This document shows, in pieces, positions 18,893 through 28,530 of a DNA stretch of 64,000 nt. The translations under genes and the position numbers were made by a program. Each line of letters starts with the position of its first letter. Position 1 is the stretch's first letter. The DNA is taken from NCBI GenBank assembly GCA_045534265.1, contig JAZSJH010000005.1, positions 226,140 through 290,139 on the forward strand. Reading direction: 5' to 3'. The stretch comes from CAKVLS01 sp045534265. Lineage in GTDB: Bacteria > Bacillota > Clostridia > Christensenellales > UBA1242. The notes beneath the pieces were generated by a model, which was not told where the DNA came from, did no database searches, and was given only the letters and a program-made list of their open reading frames with translations.

Positions 18893-21800
18893 TTGGTAAA
18901 TTACACGCAAAAAAATGTTAATACAAAGAAAAAATATCCAAAGAGCAAAATACTTGGTATAGTACTTGTTTCTGTATCGTTATTTATGTTGCTATTTACA
19001 TCTGTAAACTGGCTATATTTTATAAAAAGCTTCTTTTTGGGCACTTTTGGTGTTATGTGTTATCCAGTGTTTGCCTTTATGCTTTTGTTTGGGGTGGCTT
19101 TTTTGACAGGGCGAAAGTTTGTTATGTCAAAAAAATACCTAATTTATCTATTATCAGCATTCCTTTGCATTATTGCAATATTCCATATCATTTTTACGGC
19201 AAAACTTGACAACTCTAGCTTCGGTAAATTCTTGGCCGATTGTTACAATACAAAGTTTACCCCAGGCGGACTTTTGATTGGCTTGTTTACTTATCCAGTT
19301 ACAGGTCTTCTAAATAGTGTAGCAGGTGGGGTTTTGTATGGCATTATCCTAGCTGTAATTATCGCTTTGATTATTGATTACCTATACGCATTTAGACAAT
19401 ATTCAAAACTTTTAGAATTAAAAGCTCCACAAGAAGAGCCTGAAGAAATTACGCCTAATGAGCCACAACAAGTAGCTCCACAATTATTCCAAACAATTAT
19501 TGATCAAAAACAAGAACCACAAGAAGAAGTTTTTGAAGAGGAAGAAGAGATTGAGAAGGAGCCTGCAAGACCAATAGAGCTTAGCCCTAGAGAAATTGCA
19601 AGACAAAGGCTAAATCTTGGCTCTAAACTTACTCAAGAAATTACTGAAGAAGAAAAACCAAAGAAGTCTTTGTTTGATACAAAGTTAGATACCGCAGAAG
19701 AATTTATGGGTAGGGGTATTGTAGATAATAAACCACCAAAAATTAATGACGAAAAGAAATCAGATGGCAAAGATTATTTGCGTGATTTTATTAACAAAAC
19801 ATATGGTATAGAAACCAAACCAAACAACGTTAATATAATCAATAATAGCAATTACTCAAATGCCTTTACAAAAAAAGAAGAAGTAAAAATTGAGCCTACT
19901 ATTCAAACTCAAGAAAAGACTCCTGTTAGCCCAATTATTACAAACACAGAGTTTGCTCCAAAACAAGCTTTTAGTCAAAGCAAGCCAAAAATTGAACAAA
20001 CTCAAACATCATTTGATTCTTTCTTTGAACCAAAAAAGGTTGAGCCTATCATAGAAAAGCCAATAGAGCAAAAGCCTTTGTTTGAATCAAAAATGGAATC
20101 TGTTGTCCCTGTAAAAGAAGAAACAAACAACATAATTTCTTTTGATGACGAAGAAGAAAAACCAAAAGGCATCAGCCCACTTAATCCAAAAGCTTACGAA
20201 GTAGAAGATAGCTTTGACACTCCACCGGTTGATGATGACGAAATAAAGCCAGTTGTGGAGCCTATCAAGCCAGAAATTATCATTGATAATTCAGCCCAAA
20301 TAGCAACTGCAAATCCTATTTCAAATTCTTTACAAAAAGATGTCGAACTTAATGTTGATGCTCCACCGGTTAATAATGGAATTGATATCAATTATGTTCA
20401 ACAATTTATCCGCGGAACAGAGAAGAAAAAACAGAAACCAGTTAGAAAATACACTAAACCTTCTAACTACGTACGCCCACCGCTAGATTTATTAACTGTC
20501 AAGTCTGTAGACCCATCAGCTCATAGCAGTGACGAACAAGAAAAAGCAGCCGCTCTTGAAAATCTACTTGCTCAATTCAAAATCGAAGCAAAGGTTATCG
20601 GTATAAGACGTGGCGCAGCTGTTACTAGATACGAACTACAAATGCCACTTGGTATAACAGTAAATAAAATTAGCCAACACGCCAACGATATTGCAATGGT
20701 TTTAAGATCAAATGGTGATGTAAGAATTCAAACACCTATCCGTGGTAAAGCCGCTGTTGGTGTCGAAGTTCCAAACGATACCGTAGATACAGTAGGCCTA
20801 AGAGATATTTTGGAATCTCCAAAATTTACCGAAGCTACTTGTCCTTTGACTTTTGGTCTAGGAAAAGACGTTGACGGCAGTGTATTTACTTGTGATATTC
20901 ATGACGCAACACACCTTTTGGTTGCAGGTAGTACAAAATCTGGTAAGAGTGTATGTCTAAATGCACTTATTGTTAGCTTGCTATATAAGGCAAGTCCAGA
21001 TGATTTGAAACTTATTCTTATCGACCCTAAAAAGGTTGAGTTTAAGTCATTTAACTATCTTCCACATATGCTTGTTCCTACAGCTATTACAGAAGCTAAA
21101 AAAGCTCTTAACGCTTTTGATTGGCTTATTATGGAAATGGAAAATCGTTACCAAATGATGGAAGATCAATATGTAAGAAATCTAGAAGAGTATAACGACC
21201 TAGACAAGGTACACAATGGCGAACTTCCAAAACTTCCATACATTGTACTTATCGTTGACGAATACGCCGACCTTCAAGATAGCTTGCCTAAGAAAACTGA
21301 CCTTGAAGAAAGAATTAGAAGACTTGCAGCTAAAGCAAGAGCTGCTGGTATTCACCTTATTATTGCAACTCAAAGACCATCTGTTAACGTTGTTACTGGT
21401 GTTATTAAAAACAACCTTCCAACAAAGATTGCTTTTGCCGTTGGTGATAACCAAAGTTCAAGAACAATCTTGGGCGTAGGTGGTGCTGAAAAACTACTTG
21501 GTAGGGGTGATATGTTGTATTCATTCAATAACCAAGAGCCAACACGTGTTCAAGGTGCATTTATAACAACCGAAGAAGTAAACAATATTTGTAACTTTGT
21601 AAGAGAAAACAACCTTCAAGACTTTGATGAAGATATCGAAGCAGAAATTAATTCTGACAAAGTAGACGCTCAAGACCCGGGCGCAGACGGCGGATCATCT
21701 AATGACACTTGGGACCCACTTATGAAAGAAGCGGTAAGATTTGTTATCGAAATACAAAGAGCATCTTCATCTATCGTTCAAAGAAAGTTTGCTATAGGCT

Positions 21801-21934
21801 ATAACAGAGCAGCTCGCATTACAGATCAAATGTATGCTGCAAAATTTATAGGTCCTAGCGAAGGTGGCTCAAAACCAAGAGCCGTATATATTACAAAAGA
21901 GCAATTTAGCGAAATATTTGGAGAAGAATTCTAA
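18893..21934 (+). CDS. FtsK/SpoIIIE-family DNA translocase
   Basis: This pump moves chromosomal DNA across the division or sporulation septum. The frame opens at 18851, but the promoter overlaps that region and GAGGTG at 18881 points to the TTG at 18893, giving about 1013 residues. Four N-terminal membrane helices (about 20-170) are followed by a linker of roughly 400 residues rich in Pro, Glu and Lys, then the motor: Walker A GSTKSGKS near 680, VDEYADLQ (Walker B), and the gamma winged helix at the end (SSSIVQRKFAIGYNRAARI), which reads orienting DNA motifs. It overlaps nothing; rimO starts two bases later. A single copy here could serve both division and sporulation. Confidence 0.95.
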   Translation: MVNYTQKNVNTKKKYPKSKILGIVLVSVSLFMLLFTSVNWLYFIKSFFLGTFGVMCYPVFAFMLLFGVAFLTGRKFVMSKKYLIYLLSAFLCIIAIFHIIFTAKLDNSSFGKFLADCYNTKFTPGGLLIGLFTYPVTGLLNSVAGGVLYGIILAVIIALIIDYLYAFRQYSKLLELKAPQEEPEEITPNEPQQVAPQLFQTIIDQKQEPQEEVFEEEEEIEKEPARPIELSPREIARQRLNLGSKLTQEITEEEKPKKSLFDTKLDTAEEFMGRGIVDNKPPKINDEKKSDGKDYLRDFINKTYGIETKPNNVNIINNSNYSNAFTKKEEVKIEPTIQTQEKTPVSPIITNTEFAPKQAFSQSKPKIEQTQTSFDSFFEPKKVEPIIEKPIEQKPLFESKMESVVPVKEETNNIISFDDEEEKPKGISPLNPKAYEVEDSFDTPPVDDDEIKPVVEPIKPEIIIDNSAQIATANPISNSLQKDVELNVDAPPVNNGIDINYVQQFIRGTEKKKQKPVRKYTKPSNYVRPPLDLLTVKSVDPSAHSSDEQEKAAALENLLAQFKIEAKVIGIRRGAAVTRYELQMPLGITVNKISQHANDIAMVLRSNGDVRIQTPIRGKAAVGVEVPNDTVDTVGLRDILESPKFTEATCPLTFGLGKDVDGSVFTCDIHDATHLLVAGSTKSGKSVCLNALIVSLLYKASPDDLKLILIDPKKVEFKSFNYLPHMLVPTAITEAKKALNAFDWLIMEMENRYQMMEDQYVRNLEEYNDLDKVHNGELPKLPYIVLIVDEYADLQDSLPKKTDLEERIRRLAAKARAAGIHLIIATQRPSVNVVTGVIKNNLPTKIAFAVGDNQSSRTILGVGGAEKLLGRGDMLYSFNNQEPTRVQGAFITTEEVNNICNFVRENNLQDFDEDIEAEINSDKVDAQDPGADGGSSNDTWDPLMKEAVRFVIEIQRASSSIVQRKFAIGYNRAARITDQMYAAKFIGPSEGGSKPRAVYITKEQFSEIFGEEF

Positions 21935-21935
21935 T

Positions 21936-23267
21936 ATGGAAAAAACAAAAAAGACAAATAGCAAGTTTGTTAGAAAAGTAGGTTTTGTGTCGCTTGGTTG
22001 TGACAAAAACCGTGTCGATACTGAAAAAATAATGACAAACTTAGTAAACAACGGATTTGAAATTGTCGGAAACCCAGCCGAAGCCCACGTCATAGTTATT
22101 AATACTTGTGCATTTTTGCTAAAGGCAAGAGAAGAAGCAACAAATACAATTCTTGAGATGGCTCAATACAAAATTGACAATCTAGAAAAGATTATAGTTG
22201 TTGGCTGTCTTCCTATGCTAGAAGATGGTCTTGAAGCTGATTTCCCAGAAGTTGATGCTTTTGTAAAAGCTCAAGATTATGACAAAATCCCAGAGATTAT
22301 CTTTAATCTATACAATCACAAGCCAAACAAGGTAGAAGAAATTGTAAAGGCAAGACTACTTACAACACCAAAACATATTGCATACCTTAAGATTTCTGAT
22401 GGTTGTGATAATTTCTGTACCTATTGCAAAATCCCATACATTAGGGGAAGATATGCATCAGTCCCTATGGAAAAACTTGTTGAAGAAGCAACACTTCTTG
22501 CCGAAAAAGGCGTAAAAGAATTGATCTTAGTTGCTCAAGACGTTACAAGATATGGTATAGATATTTACCACGAACTAAAACTTGTTGAGCTGTTGCAAGC
22601 TTTGTCAAAAATAAACGGAATAGAATGGATAAGACTTCATTATTGCTATCCAGAACTTATTGATGACAAACTTATTAAAGAAATCAAAACCAACAAAAAA
22701 ATTGTTAAATACATTGATATACCTATGCAGCACGCAAGCTCAAAGATTCTTAGAGCAATGAACAGAAAAAGTGATGAGAACTCTTTATCAAAGCTGATAT
22801 ATAAGCTAAGAAAAGAAATCCCAAACATAATAATCAGGTCAACATTTATGGTAGGCTTCCCGGGCGAAACTAAAGAAGACTTTAAGATATTGTGCGACTT
22901 TTTGAAAGAGTTTCAACTAGATAACGTAGGTTTCTTTGCATATTCTAGAGAAGAAGGTACAGTATCTTACGGAATGCGCAAACAAATTTGTGGTATCACA
23001 AAACATAGAAGACTACGCAAAGCTCAAAGAATTCAATCAGCTATTGCATACAACTTAAACAAAGCCAACATAAACAAGACTTTCAAGGTTGTTTGTGACG
23101 GATATGATGTAAGAAACAATATTTATCTCGGCAGATCATATATGAGCTCTCCAGATGTAGACTTTTATATCTACTTCCATTCTACAGAGCCAGTTGCTCA
23201 AGGCGACTTTGTCGACGTAAAAATTATAGACATAAGCAAAGATTATTTATTAGGAGTGAAACAATAA
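21936..23267 (+). CDS. rimO: Ribosomal protein S12 methylthiotransferase RimO
   Basis: RimO is a radical-SAM enzyme with two iron-sulfur clusters that methylthiolates an aspartate of ribosomal protein S12. The start at 21936 follows GGAG in the ftsK end. The N-terminal UPF0004 domain (VGFVSLGCDKNRVDTE, NTCAFL, GCLP) supplies three cluster cysteines; the radical-SAM motif is GCDNFCTYCKIPYIRGR (about 155-171), the form that distinguishes RimO from MiaB. A C-terminal TRAM domain ends the 443 residues. pgsA starts at its final base. Confidence 0.95.
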   Translation: MEKTKKTNSKFVRKVGFVSLGCDKNRVDTEKIMTNLVNNGFEIVGNPAEAHVIVINTCAFLLKAREEATNTILEMAQYKIDNLEKIIVVGCLPMLEDGLEADFPEVDAFVKAQDYDKIPEIIFNLYNHKPNKVEEIVKARLLTTPKHIAYLKISDGCDNFCTYCKIPYIRGRYASVPMEKLVEEATLLAEKGVKELILVAQDVTRYGIDIYHELKLVELLQALSKINGIEWIRLHYCYPELIDDKLIKEIKTNKKIVKYIDIPMQHASSKILRAMNRKSDENSLSKLIYKLRKEIPNIIIRSTFMVGFPGETKEDFKILCDFLKEFQLDNVGFFAYSREEGTVSYGMRKQICGITKHRRLRKAQRIQSAIAYNLNKANINKTFKVVCDGYDVRNNIYLGRSYMSSPDVDFYIYFHSTEPVAQGDFVDVKIIDISKDYLLGVKQ

Positions 23268-23866
23268 TGAATTTACCAAACAAAATAACATTAACAAGAA
23301 TGATATCAATACCATTTATAGCATTTTTCTATCTAGCAGACTTTATTCCAGGTGGCTGGGGCAAAATCACTGCATTTATCTTATTTGTAATTACAGGCGT
23401 TACTGACTTTTTGGACGGATATATCGCCAGAAAATACAATCTAGTTACTGACTTTGGTAAGTTCCTAGATCCAATTGCTGACAAAATACATATGTGTACA
23501 GGACTTTTGCTAGTTGTTGCTGACGGAACACTTATTGCTCCATATGGCGTAATTATGGCAATTATTATTATCGCAAGAGAATTTATCGTATCAGCACTAA
23601 GACTTATCGCTGTTACAAAAAATGTTGTTTTAGCAGCTGATATGCTTGGAAAAATCAAAGCAAACTTCCAATCAATCGGTATTGGCGTATTTATGTTTTT
23701 AGCTATCAATACTGTTAGACCATTCCTTGGTGGAGCAGCACTTGTTATCGAAATTATAGGTCTTGTATTAATGGGACTTGCAACAATCTTTACAGTATGG
23801 TCAGCAGCAAATTATCTAATCAAAAACAGACAAGTATTATCTGAAACTAAAAAAGAAGAGAAATAA
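23267..23866 (+). CDS. pgsA: CDP-diacylglycerol-glycerol-3-phosphate 3-phosphatidyltransferase
   Basis: PgsA makes phosphatidylglycerol phosphate, the first committed step to phosphatidylglycerol and cardiolipin. The 199-residue membrane protein starts MNLPNKITLTRM and carries the CDP-alcohol phosphotransferase motif D-x2-DG-x2-AR-x8-G-x3-D-x3-D in the stretch DFLDGYIARKYN to DFGKFLDPIADK. Several hydrophobic helices follow. It overlaps rimO and the next gene by one base each. Order rimO-pgsA-cinA-recA is a common Firmicute arrangement. Confidence 0.95.
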   Translation: MNLPNKITLTRMISIPFIAFFYLADFIPGGWGKITAFILFVITGVTDFLDGYIARKYNLVTDFGKFLDPIADKIHMCTGLLLVVADGTLIAPYGVIMAIIIIAREFIVSALRLIAVTKNVVLAADMLGKIKANFQSIGIGVFMFLAINTVRPFLGGAALVIEIIGLVLMGLATIFTVWSAANYLIKNRQVLSETKKEEK

Positions 23867-25089
23867 TGAAAGTAGGTATTTTAGTAGTTAGCAATAATGA
23901 AATAATAGCGACAAACGCAAATGATAGTTTGTCGCTTGTTTCTAGCGAGCTATTCAAAAGTGGTTTTGATGTTACAGACAAAATGATAATCAATGTAGAT
24001 ATGGACAAAATCATATCAAGGTTAAATCAATTGCAAGAAGAAAATGACATAACACTCTTGCTAGCTGATGACCAAATTGATTTTAGCTTTGTAACAAAAA
24101 AAGCCATTGCAAAATACTTTAATGTTGACCTTATCGCAAATAATTTTGCTAAAAACAATATAGGCAAGTTTTACAAATCAGTAAATATACCAGAGCCAAA
24201 AGAAGTTAGTAGTTATGCAATCCTTCCCAACAACGGAAGATGTATCACTAACGAATTTGGACCTATGCAAGGTTTTTTGATAGAAGAAAATAACAAATCG
24301 TTGTTTTTTATGCCGGTAGAAGCATCACAACTTAGACAAATGTTTATCTCATCAGTACTTCCATATCTACTATCAAAAACAAACAAACTAAACAAAACCT
24401 ATGTTTTCAAGACCTTTGGTCTTAAACGTAGCGAAATTTTGGGGCTTATAAAGGACCTTAAGAAAAACAAACAAAAAATCACGCTTATTTGTAACGAAAA
24501 ACTTTTGGACGGGGAACTTATAATTAATTATGGCCCAGAAGTTGATGATACTATGCTAGACAGCTTTGTATCAACAATATATACAAGACTAAGCAATTAT
24601 ATCTATGCCGAAAGTGACACTACACTTGTCGAAAGGCTATTTGACCTTTTGAAACTAAATAATATGACCTTGGCTACAGCCGAAGATTACACCTGCGGCA
24701 ATATCGCATCAAAATTTTTGAGCGAAAATCCAGAAGGTAACAAAATATTAATAGAAAGCTATGTTACACCAAAAGACCTTGCAAAAGAAAGACTTTTGGG
24801 CGTGGATAGAGAAGTATTAAAAAATGCTGAGAAAAAACCTGATGAAGTAGCTTACCAAATGGCAATAGGAGCTTTGGAGAGCTCAGGTGCAGACTTTGTT
24901 TTGGCAACTTTTGGCATAAATAACCAATGCTATTATGCTATCGGCAATAGCAAAGGCATACATTTATATAGCGAAATTTTTAGCGGAAACGCTCTCGAAC
25001 TGACTAAAAAAGGTACATCAGCGGGCTTTTTCCATTTAATCAAAAAAATTAAGAAAAATGATTTTCATTTAGAGCAATCTACTGTATAA
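23866..25089 (+). CDS. cinA: Degenerate CinA-family protein
   Basis: By position (pgsA-cinA-recA), length (407) and fold pattern this is CinA: an N-terminal MoCF-like domain ([20 protein letters not shown]) and a C-terminal nicotinamide-nucleotide amidase-like domain. Both active sites have decayed. The GGLGPTxDD segment of the first domain reads [14 protein letters not shown], and the amidase ESCTGG reads EDYTCG near residue 272, losing the catalytic Ser. The reading frame is intact and codon use matches the neighbours, so the protein is probably made. It starts at the last base of pgsA. The symbol refers to orthology, not to proven activity. Confidence 0.75.
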   Translation: MKVGILVVSNNEIIATNANDSLSLVSSELFKSGFDVTDKMIINVDMDKIISRLNQLQEENDITLLLADDQIDFSFVTKKAIAKYFNVDLIANNFAKNNIGKFYKSVNIPEPKEVSSYAILPNNGRCITNEFGPMQGFLIEENNKSLFFMPVEASQLRQMFISSVLPYLLSKTNKLNKTYVFKTFGLKRSEILGLIKDLKKNKQKITLICNEKLLDGELIINYGPEVDDTMLDSFVSTIYTRLSNYIYAESDTTLVERLFDLLKLNNMTLATAEDYTCGNIASKFLSENPEGNKILIESYVTPKDLAKERLLGVDREVLKNAEKKPDEVAYQMAIGALESSGADFVLATFGINNQCYYAIGNSKGIHLYSEIFSGNALELTKKGTSAGFFHLIKKIKKNDFHLEQSTV

Positions 25090-25114
25090 TATAGGTATTA
25101 AGGAGATTATATTA

Positions 25115-26110
25115 ATGGACGATAAAAAGAAAGTATTAGAACAAACACTTTTGCAAATTGAAAAACAATTTGGCAAAGGCGCTATTATGAAATTAGGTGA
25201 TGAAACTGTACAAGCAGTAGATGTTATTCCTACAGGTTGTATTGTACTTGACAATGCTCTAGGAATAGGCGGTATGCCAAGGGGCAGAATAGTAGAAATC
25301 TATGGACCAGAATCTTCTGGTAAAACTACTGTTTCTCTTCATATCGTAGCCGAAGCTCAAAAGCTAGGCGGAACTGCAGCATTTATTGATGCAGAGCACG
25401 CACTAGATCCTGTATACGCAGCAAACCTAGGTGTTAACCTAGAAGAGCTATACGTATCTCAACCAGACACTGGTGAACAAGCATTAGACATCTGCGAAAC
25501 TTTGGTTAGAAGCGGAGCTTTTGATATTGTTGTTATTGACTCTGTTGCAGCCCTAACTCCAAAAGCCGAAATTGAAGGCGAAATGGGTGATAGCTTTATG
25601 GGATTGCAAGCCCGTCTTATGAGCCAAGCTTTAAGAAAACTTACTGCTATAACAAACAAAAGCAAAACTTGCGTTGTATTTATCAACCAACTTCGTGAAA
25701 AAATTGGTGTTATGTTTGGTAACCCAGAAACAACAACTGGTGGTAAAGCATTGAAGTTCTATGCTAGCGTAAGACTAGATGTTAGAAAGATTGATACAAT
25801 CAAAGACGGTCAAGACTTTGTCGGAAACCGTACTAGAGTAAAGGTAGTAAAAAACAAACTTGCTCCACCATTTAAGCAAGCAGAATTTGATATCATCTAC
25901 GGAAAAGGTATCTCAAATGATGGCTGCATACTAGACCTTGCAACAGAACTTGATATCATTGTTAAGAGTGGTTCTTGGTATTCTTATAAAGATGAAAAAA
26001 TCGGTCAAGGTAGAGAAAAGGTAAAAGAATATCTTGCTCAAAATCCTGAAGTTGCAAAAGAACTAGAAGAAACAATCAAAGCTCACATTTCTGGTAAAAA
26101 ACAAGCTTAA
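25115..26110 (+). CDS. recA: Recombinase RecA
   Basis: RecA forms filaments on single-stranded DNA, exchanges strands and triggers LexA self-cleavage; LexA is encoded 11 kb away. The 331 residues include Walker A GPESSGKT (about 66-73), [17 protein letters not shown], the L2-type loop [22 protein letters not shown] and the conserved C-terminal [14 protein letters not shown]. The usual acidic tail is nearly absent, the protein ending [14 protein letters not shown] (25085-25090) and AAGGAG precede it. I saw no GAAC-N4-GTTC type SOS box upstream. Confidence 0.98.
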   Translation: MDDKKKVLEQTLLQIEKQFGKGAIMKLGDETVQAVDVIPTGCIVLDNALGIGGMPRGRIVEIYGPESSGKTTVSLHIVAEAQKLGGTAAFIDAEHALDPVYAANLGVNLEELYVSQPDTGEQALDICETLVRSGAFDIVVIDSVAALTPKAEIEGEMGDSFMGLQARLMSQALRKLTAITNKSKTCVVFINQLREKIGVMFGNPETTTGGKALKFYASVRLDVRKIDTIKDGQDFVGNRTRVKVVKNKLAPPFKQAEFDIIYGKGISNDGCILDLATELDIIVKSGSWYSYKDEKIGQGREKVKEYLAQNPEVAKELEETIKAHISGKKQA

Positions 26111-26156
26111 TATCGACCAAGTGGTCTGTAAAATTATTTTAGATAAAATATAAATA

Positions 26157-26199
26157 AAAAAGGACGTCTGCAAATTTTGACAGATGTCCTTATTTTTTT
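26157..26199. terminator. Bidirectional terminator between recA and the PBP gene
   Basis: AGGACGTCTG pairs with CAGATGTCCT (one wobble) around a 10-base loop. T-rich sequence follows on the plus strand for recA, and A-rich sequence precedes it, giving T on the minus strand for the penicillin-binding protein gene. Confidence 0.85.
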
Positions 26200-26200
26200 A

Positions 26201-28438
26201 TTATTCCCATATCGACCGCTTAGTCGCCAAAATCTTAATTGGCACAGTATTTTCGTATTTTTGACTACTTTCGCCGCTTATTTTATATTTTAGATAATAT
26301 TCAATGACTGTATTTTGAGCAGGCATTGGCTCTGTTATTTCTTGCTTTCCAGACTTTTCTTCAATAATTTTGACCAATTGGTCGCCTGTTTTTTCTTTTC
26401 TATAAATTTCATATTTTATATATTTTTTTGCATCAAAATTAAGCACAATTTTATCATCAAATACGTTTCCAGAAAGTTCAACTTTTGGGGCATTTATTAA
26501 TTTGTTTGATTGTTTTGTTGGAATATTATTTGAAGAAAATAATGCAAGTGTTTTGTGTCTATCTGTCATATTTTCTGGGGCTAAAACTATCTTTTTATCT
26601 TCTTCTAAGTCAATATTTGAAATATATTTTTTTGTAATAGTTCTTGGCATTGCAAAGGCTGATTTGTCGCCCAAATATTTCACAATGCTTTTTACGGCAA
26701 GCGTGGTTTGGTTTCCACCCGTAAAGTTTTGCGGAAGTAGTTTTCCATCTGTTTTTCCAAACCAAACAGCTGTTGTATACTTTGGCGAATAGGTAATATT
26801 CCATATGTCAGTATTACCCTGTGATGATCCTGCAGTACCCGTCTTTGATGCAAGGTTATCTTTTGATATATCTTTTAGCTTTTTCGCTGTTCCTATATTT
26901 ACGCTTTCTTTTAACATATCGGTCATAAGGTAGGCATTGTCTTCGGAGATGACTTTTGATTGGCTGTTGGTGTCTGTATATATTGTTCTTCCATATTTAT
27001 TTTTGATGCATTTTATAAAACTTGGAGCACCTATAAAACCTTTGTTTGCAAAGGCAGTATATGAATTTGCCATACTTAAAAAATCAACACCTTCCTTAAG
27101 CCCGCCCAATGCAATAGAGTAACCTTTGTTGCTATCAATATTCAATCCAAATTTTTTACAGTAATTTTTTGACTTGTTTATCCCTACATATTCCAATAAT
27201 TTTACTGCCGGTACATTGTATGATTTTGCAAGTGATTCTTTAACTGAAACCCAACCGTGATATTTGTTATCATAATTTTTTGGACTATAATCTCCAATAT
27301 TTATTTTTTCGTCCAAAATCTGTGACGAAGTCATAACAACCTTTTCTTCTAAGGCTGGGGCATAGACAGCTATTGGTTTTAGAATAGAACCAGGCTGCAT
27401 TTTTTTATTTGACAAATTATATTTACTATTTCCAGCATAAGCTAAAACATTGCTTGTTTTATTATCTAAAACAACAGATAATTTGTCGCAATTATAATCC
27501 AAACTATTAATTGTATTTTCAACTTTTGTTTGCAGAGCTTTGTCTTGATAGGTATATATTTTATATCCACCAAGTATTAATTCTTGCTCTGGCATATTAA
27601 GAAGGTTGCTAGCTTCATCAATAGCCATGTTATTGTAGTTGTTTTCGCCAAGGTCAGTTTTACTAATTTTTAAGTTGATTTCTTCATTTAGCGACTTATC
27701 TAACTCTTCTTTAGTTATTTTTTGAGCCAAAAACATTTCATTTAGCACAAGATTTCTACGACTTTTGCAAGCGTTGTAGTTTTGTGTTGGAGAATATTTT
27801 AATGGCGATTTAATTATTCCGGCGAGCGTTGCAGCTTCGGCTATTGTAAGATTTTTAGCAGGTTTTGAAAAATACTTTTGACTGGCTTTTTCTATACCAA
27901 AAGTACCTTGACCAAAGTAAATTGCGTTAAGATATGCTTGTAATATTTCTTTTTTACTAAATTTATCTTCTAGTTGTTGGGTAAGCAAGGCTTCATCTAT
28001 TTTTCTAGAAAGAGTCTTTTTGTTGGTTAGGTGTGTATTTTTGATTAATTGCTGACTGATTGTAGAGCCGCCTTGAGCAAAAGAGCCACTTTTTATATTA
28101 TTTAGCATTGCTCTTGCTATACCTTTGTAACTTATGCCTTTATGTTTATAGAAGTCTTTGTCTTCGATTGCGATAAAAGCATCTCCAACATACTTTGGCA
28201 AGTCATCAATTGTTACTAGGTTTTTTATGTAAATGTCGCTTTCAATAAGATTATTGTCTTTGTCATAAATCTCAATAGGAGTATTTAGTACAGAAAGCAA
28301 GTTTTCGTCTAGTTTTTTTGAAGCAAAACCCTTGAATAATCCGTTATCGAAAGCAATAAATAGGGCAAATAGTACTGTTCCTAAGATAAGAAAGGTTATT
28401 AAAGATATTTTAAGAAAGCGTTTTAGTTTGTTTTTCAT
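26201..28438 (-). CDS. Class A penicillin-binding protein (PBP1A type)
   Basis: A bifunctional peptidoglycan glycosyltransferase and transpeptidase, 745 residues. An N-terminal signal-anchor (about 8-30) precedes the GT51 domain with AFIAIEDKDFYKHKG, GGSTISQQLIKN and KKEILQAYLNAIYFGQG. The transpeptidase domain has the nucleophile motif SILK (PGSILKP), SYN and KTGTAGSS. The last 80 residues look like a fibronectin-III or similar beta domain. It is a lone gene on the minus strand. The ribosome site is poor, with no clear AGGAG before the ATG. Confidence 0.94.
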   Translation of the reverse strand: MKNKLKRFLKISLITFLILGTVLFALFIAFDNGLFKGFASKKLDENLLSVLNTPIEIYDKDNNLIESDIYIKNLVTIDDLPKYVGDAFIAIEDKDFYKHKGISYKGIARAMLNNIKSGSFAQGGSTISQQLIKNTHLTNKKTLSRKIDEALLTQQLEDKFSKKEILQAYLNAIYFGQGTFGIEKASQKYFSKPAKNLTIAEAATLAGIIKSPLKYSPTQNYNACKSRRNLVLNEMFLAQKITKEELDKSLNEEINLKISKTDLGENNYNNMAIDEASNLLNMPEQELILGGYKIYTYQDKALQTKVENTINSLDYNCDKLSVVLDNKTSNVLAYAGNSKYNLSNKKMQPGSILKPIAVYAPALEEKVVMTSSQILDEKINIGDYSPKNYDNKYHGWVSVKESLAKSYNVPAVKLLEYVGINKSKNYCKKFGLNIDSNKGYSIALGGLKEGVDFLSMANSYTAFANKGFIGAPSFIKCIKNKYGRTIYTDTNSQSKVISEDNAYLMTDMLKESVNIGTAKKLKDISKDNLASKTGTAGSSQGNTDIWNITYSPKYTTAVWFGKTDGKLLPQNFTGGNQTTLAVKSIVKYLGDKSAFAMPRTITKKYISNIDLEEDKKIVLAPENMTDRHKTLALFSSNNIPTKQSNKLINAPKVELSGNVFDDKIVLNFDAKKYIKYEIYRKEKTGDQLVKIIEEKSGKQEITEPMPAQNTVIEYYLKYKISGESSQKYENTVPIKILATKRSIWE

Positions 28439-28492
28439 ACCATTAGTATCTTCGCTTATATTAAAATTATTATAATATATTTAATAATTATG

Positions 28493-28524
28493 TTGAAAAA
28501 AATGAGTTTTTTTGGTATTATAAT
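28493..28524 (+). promoter_or_regulatory. miaB promoter abutting its start codon
   Basis: TTGAAA (28493-28498) with a 17-bp spacer to TGG-TATTAT (TATTAT 28516-28521), or the overlapping TATAAT (28519-28524). The predicted start of transcription falls at about 28528-28531, at or next to the ATG of miaB (28531). There is no room for, and no trace of, a Shine-Dalgarno site. Confidence 0.6.
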
Positions 28525-28530
28525 TTTGTT

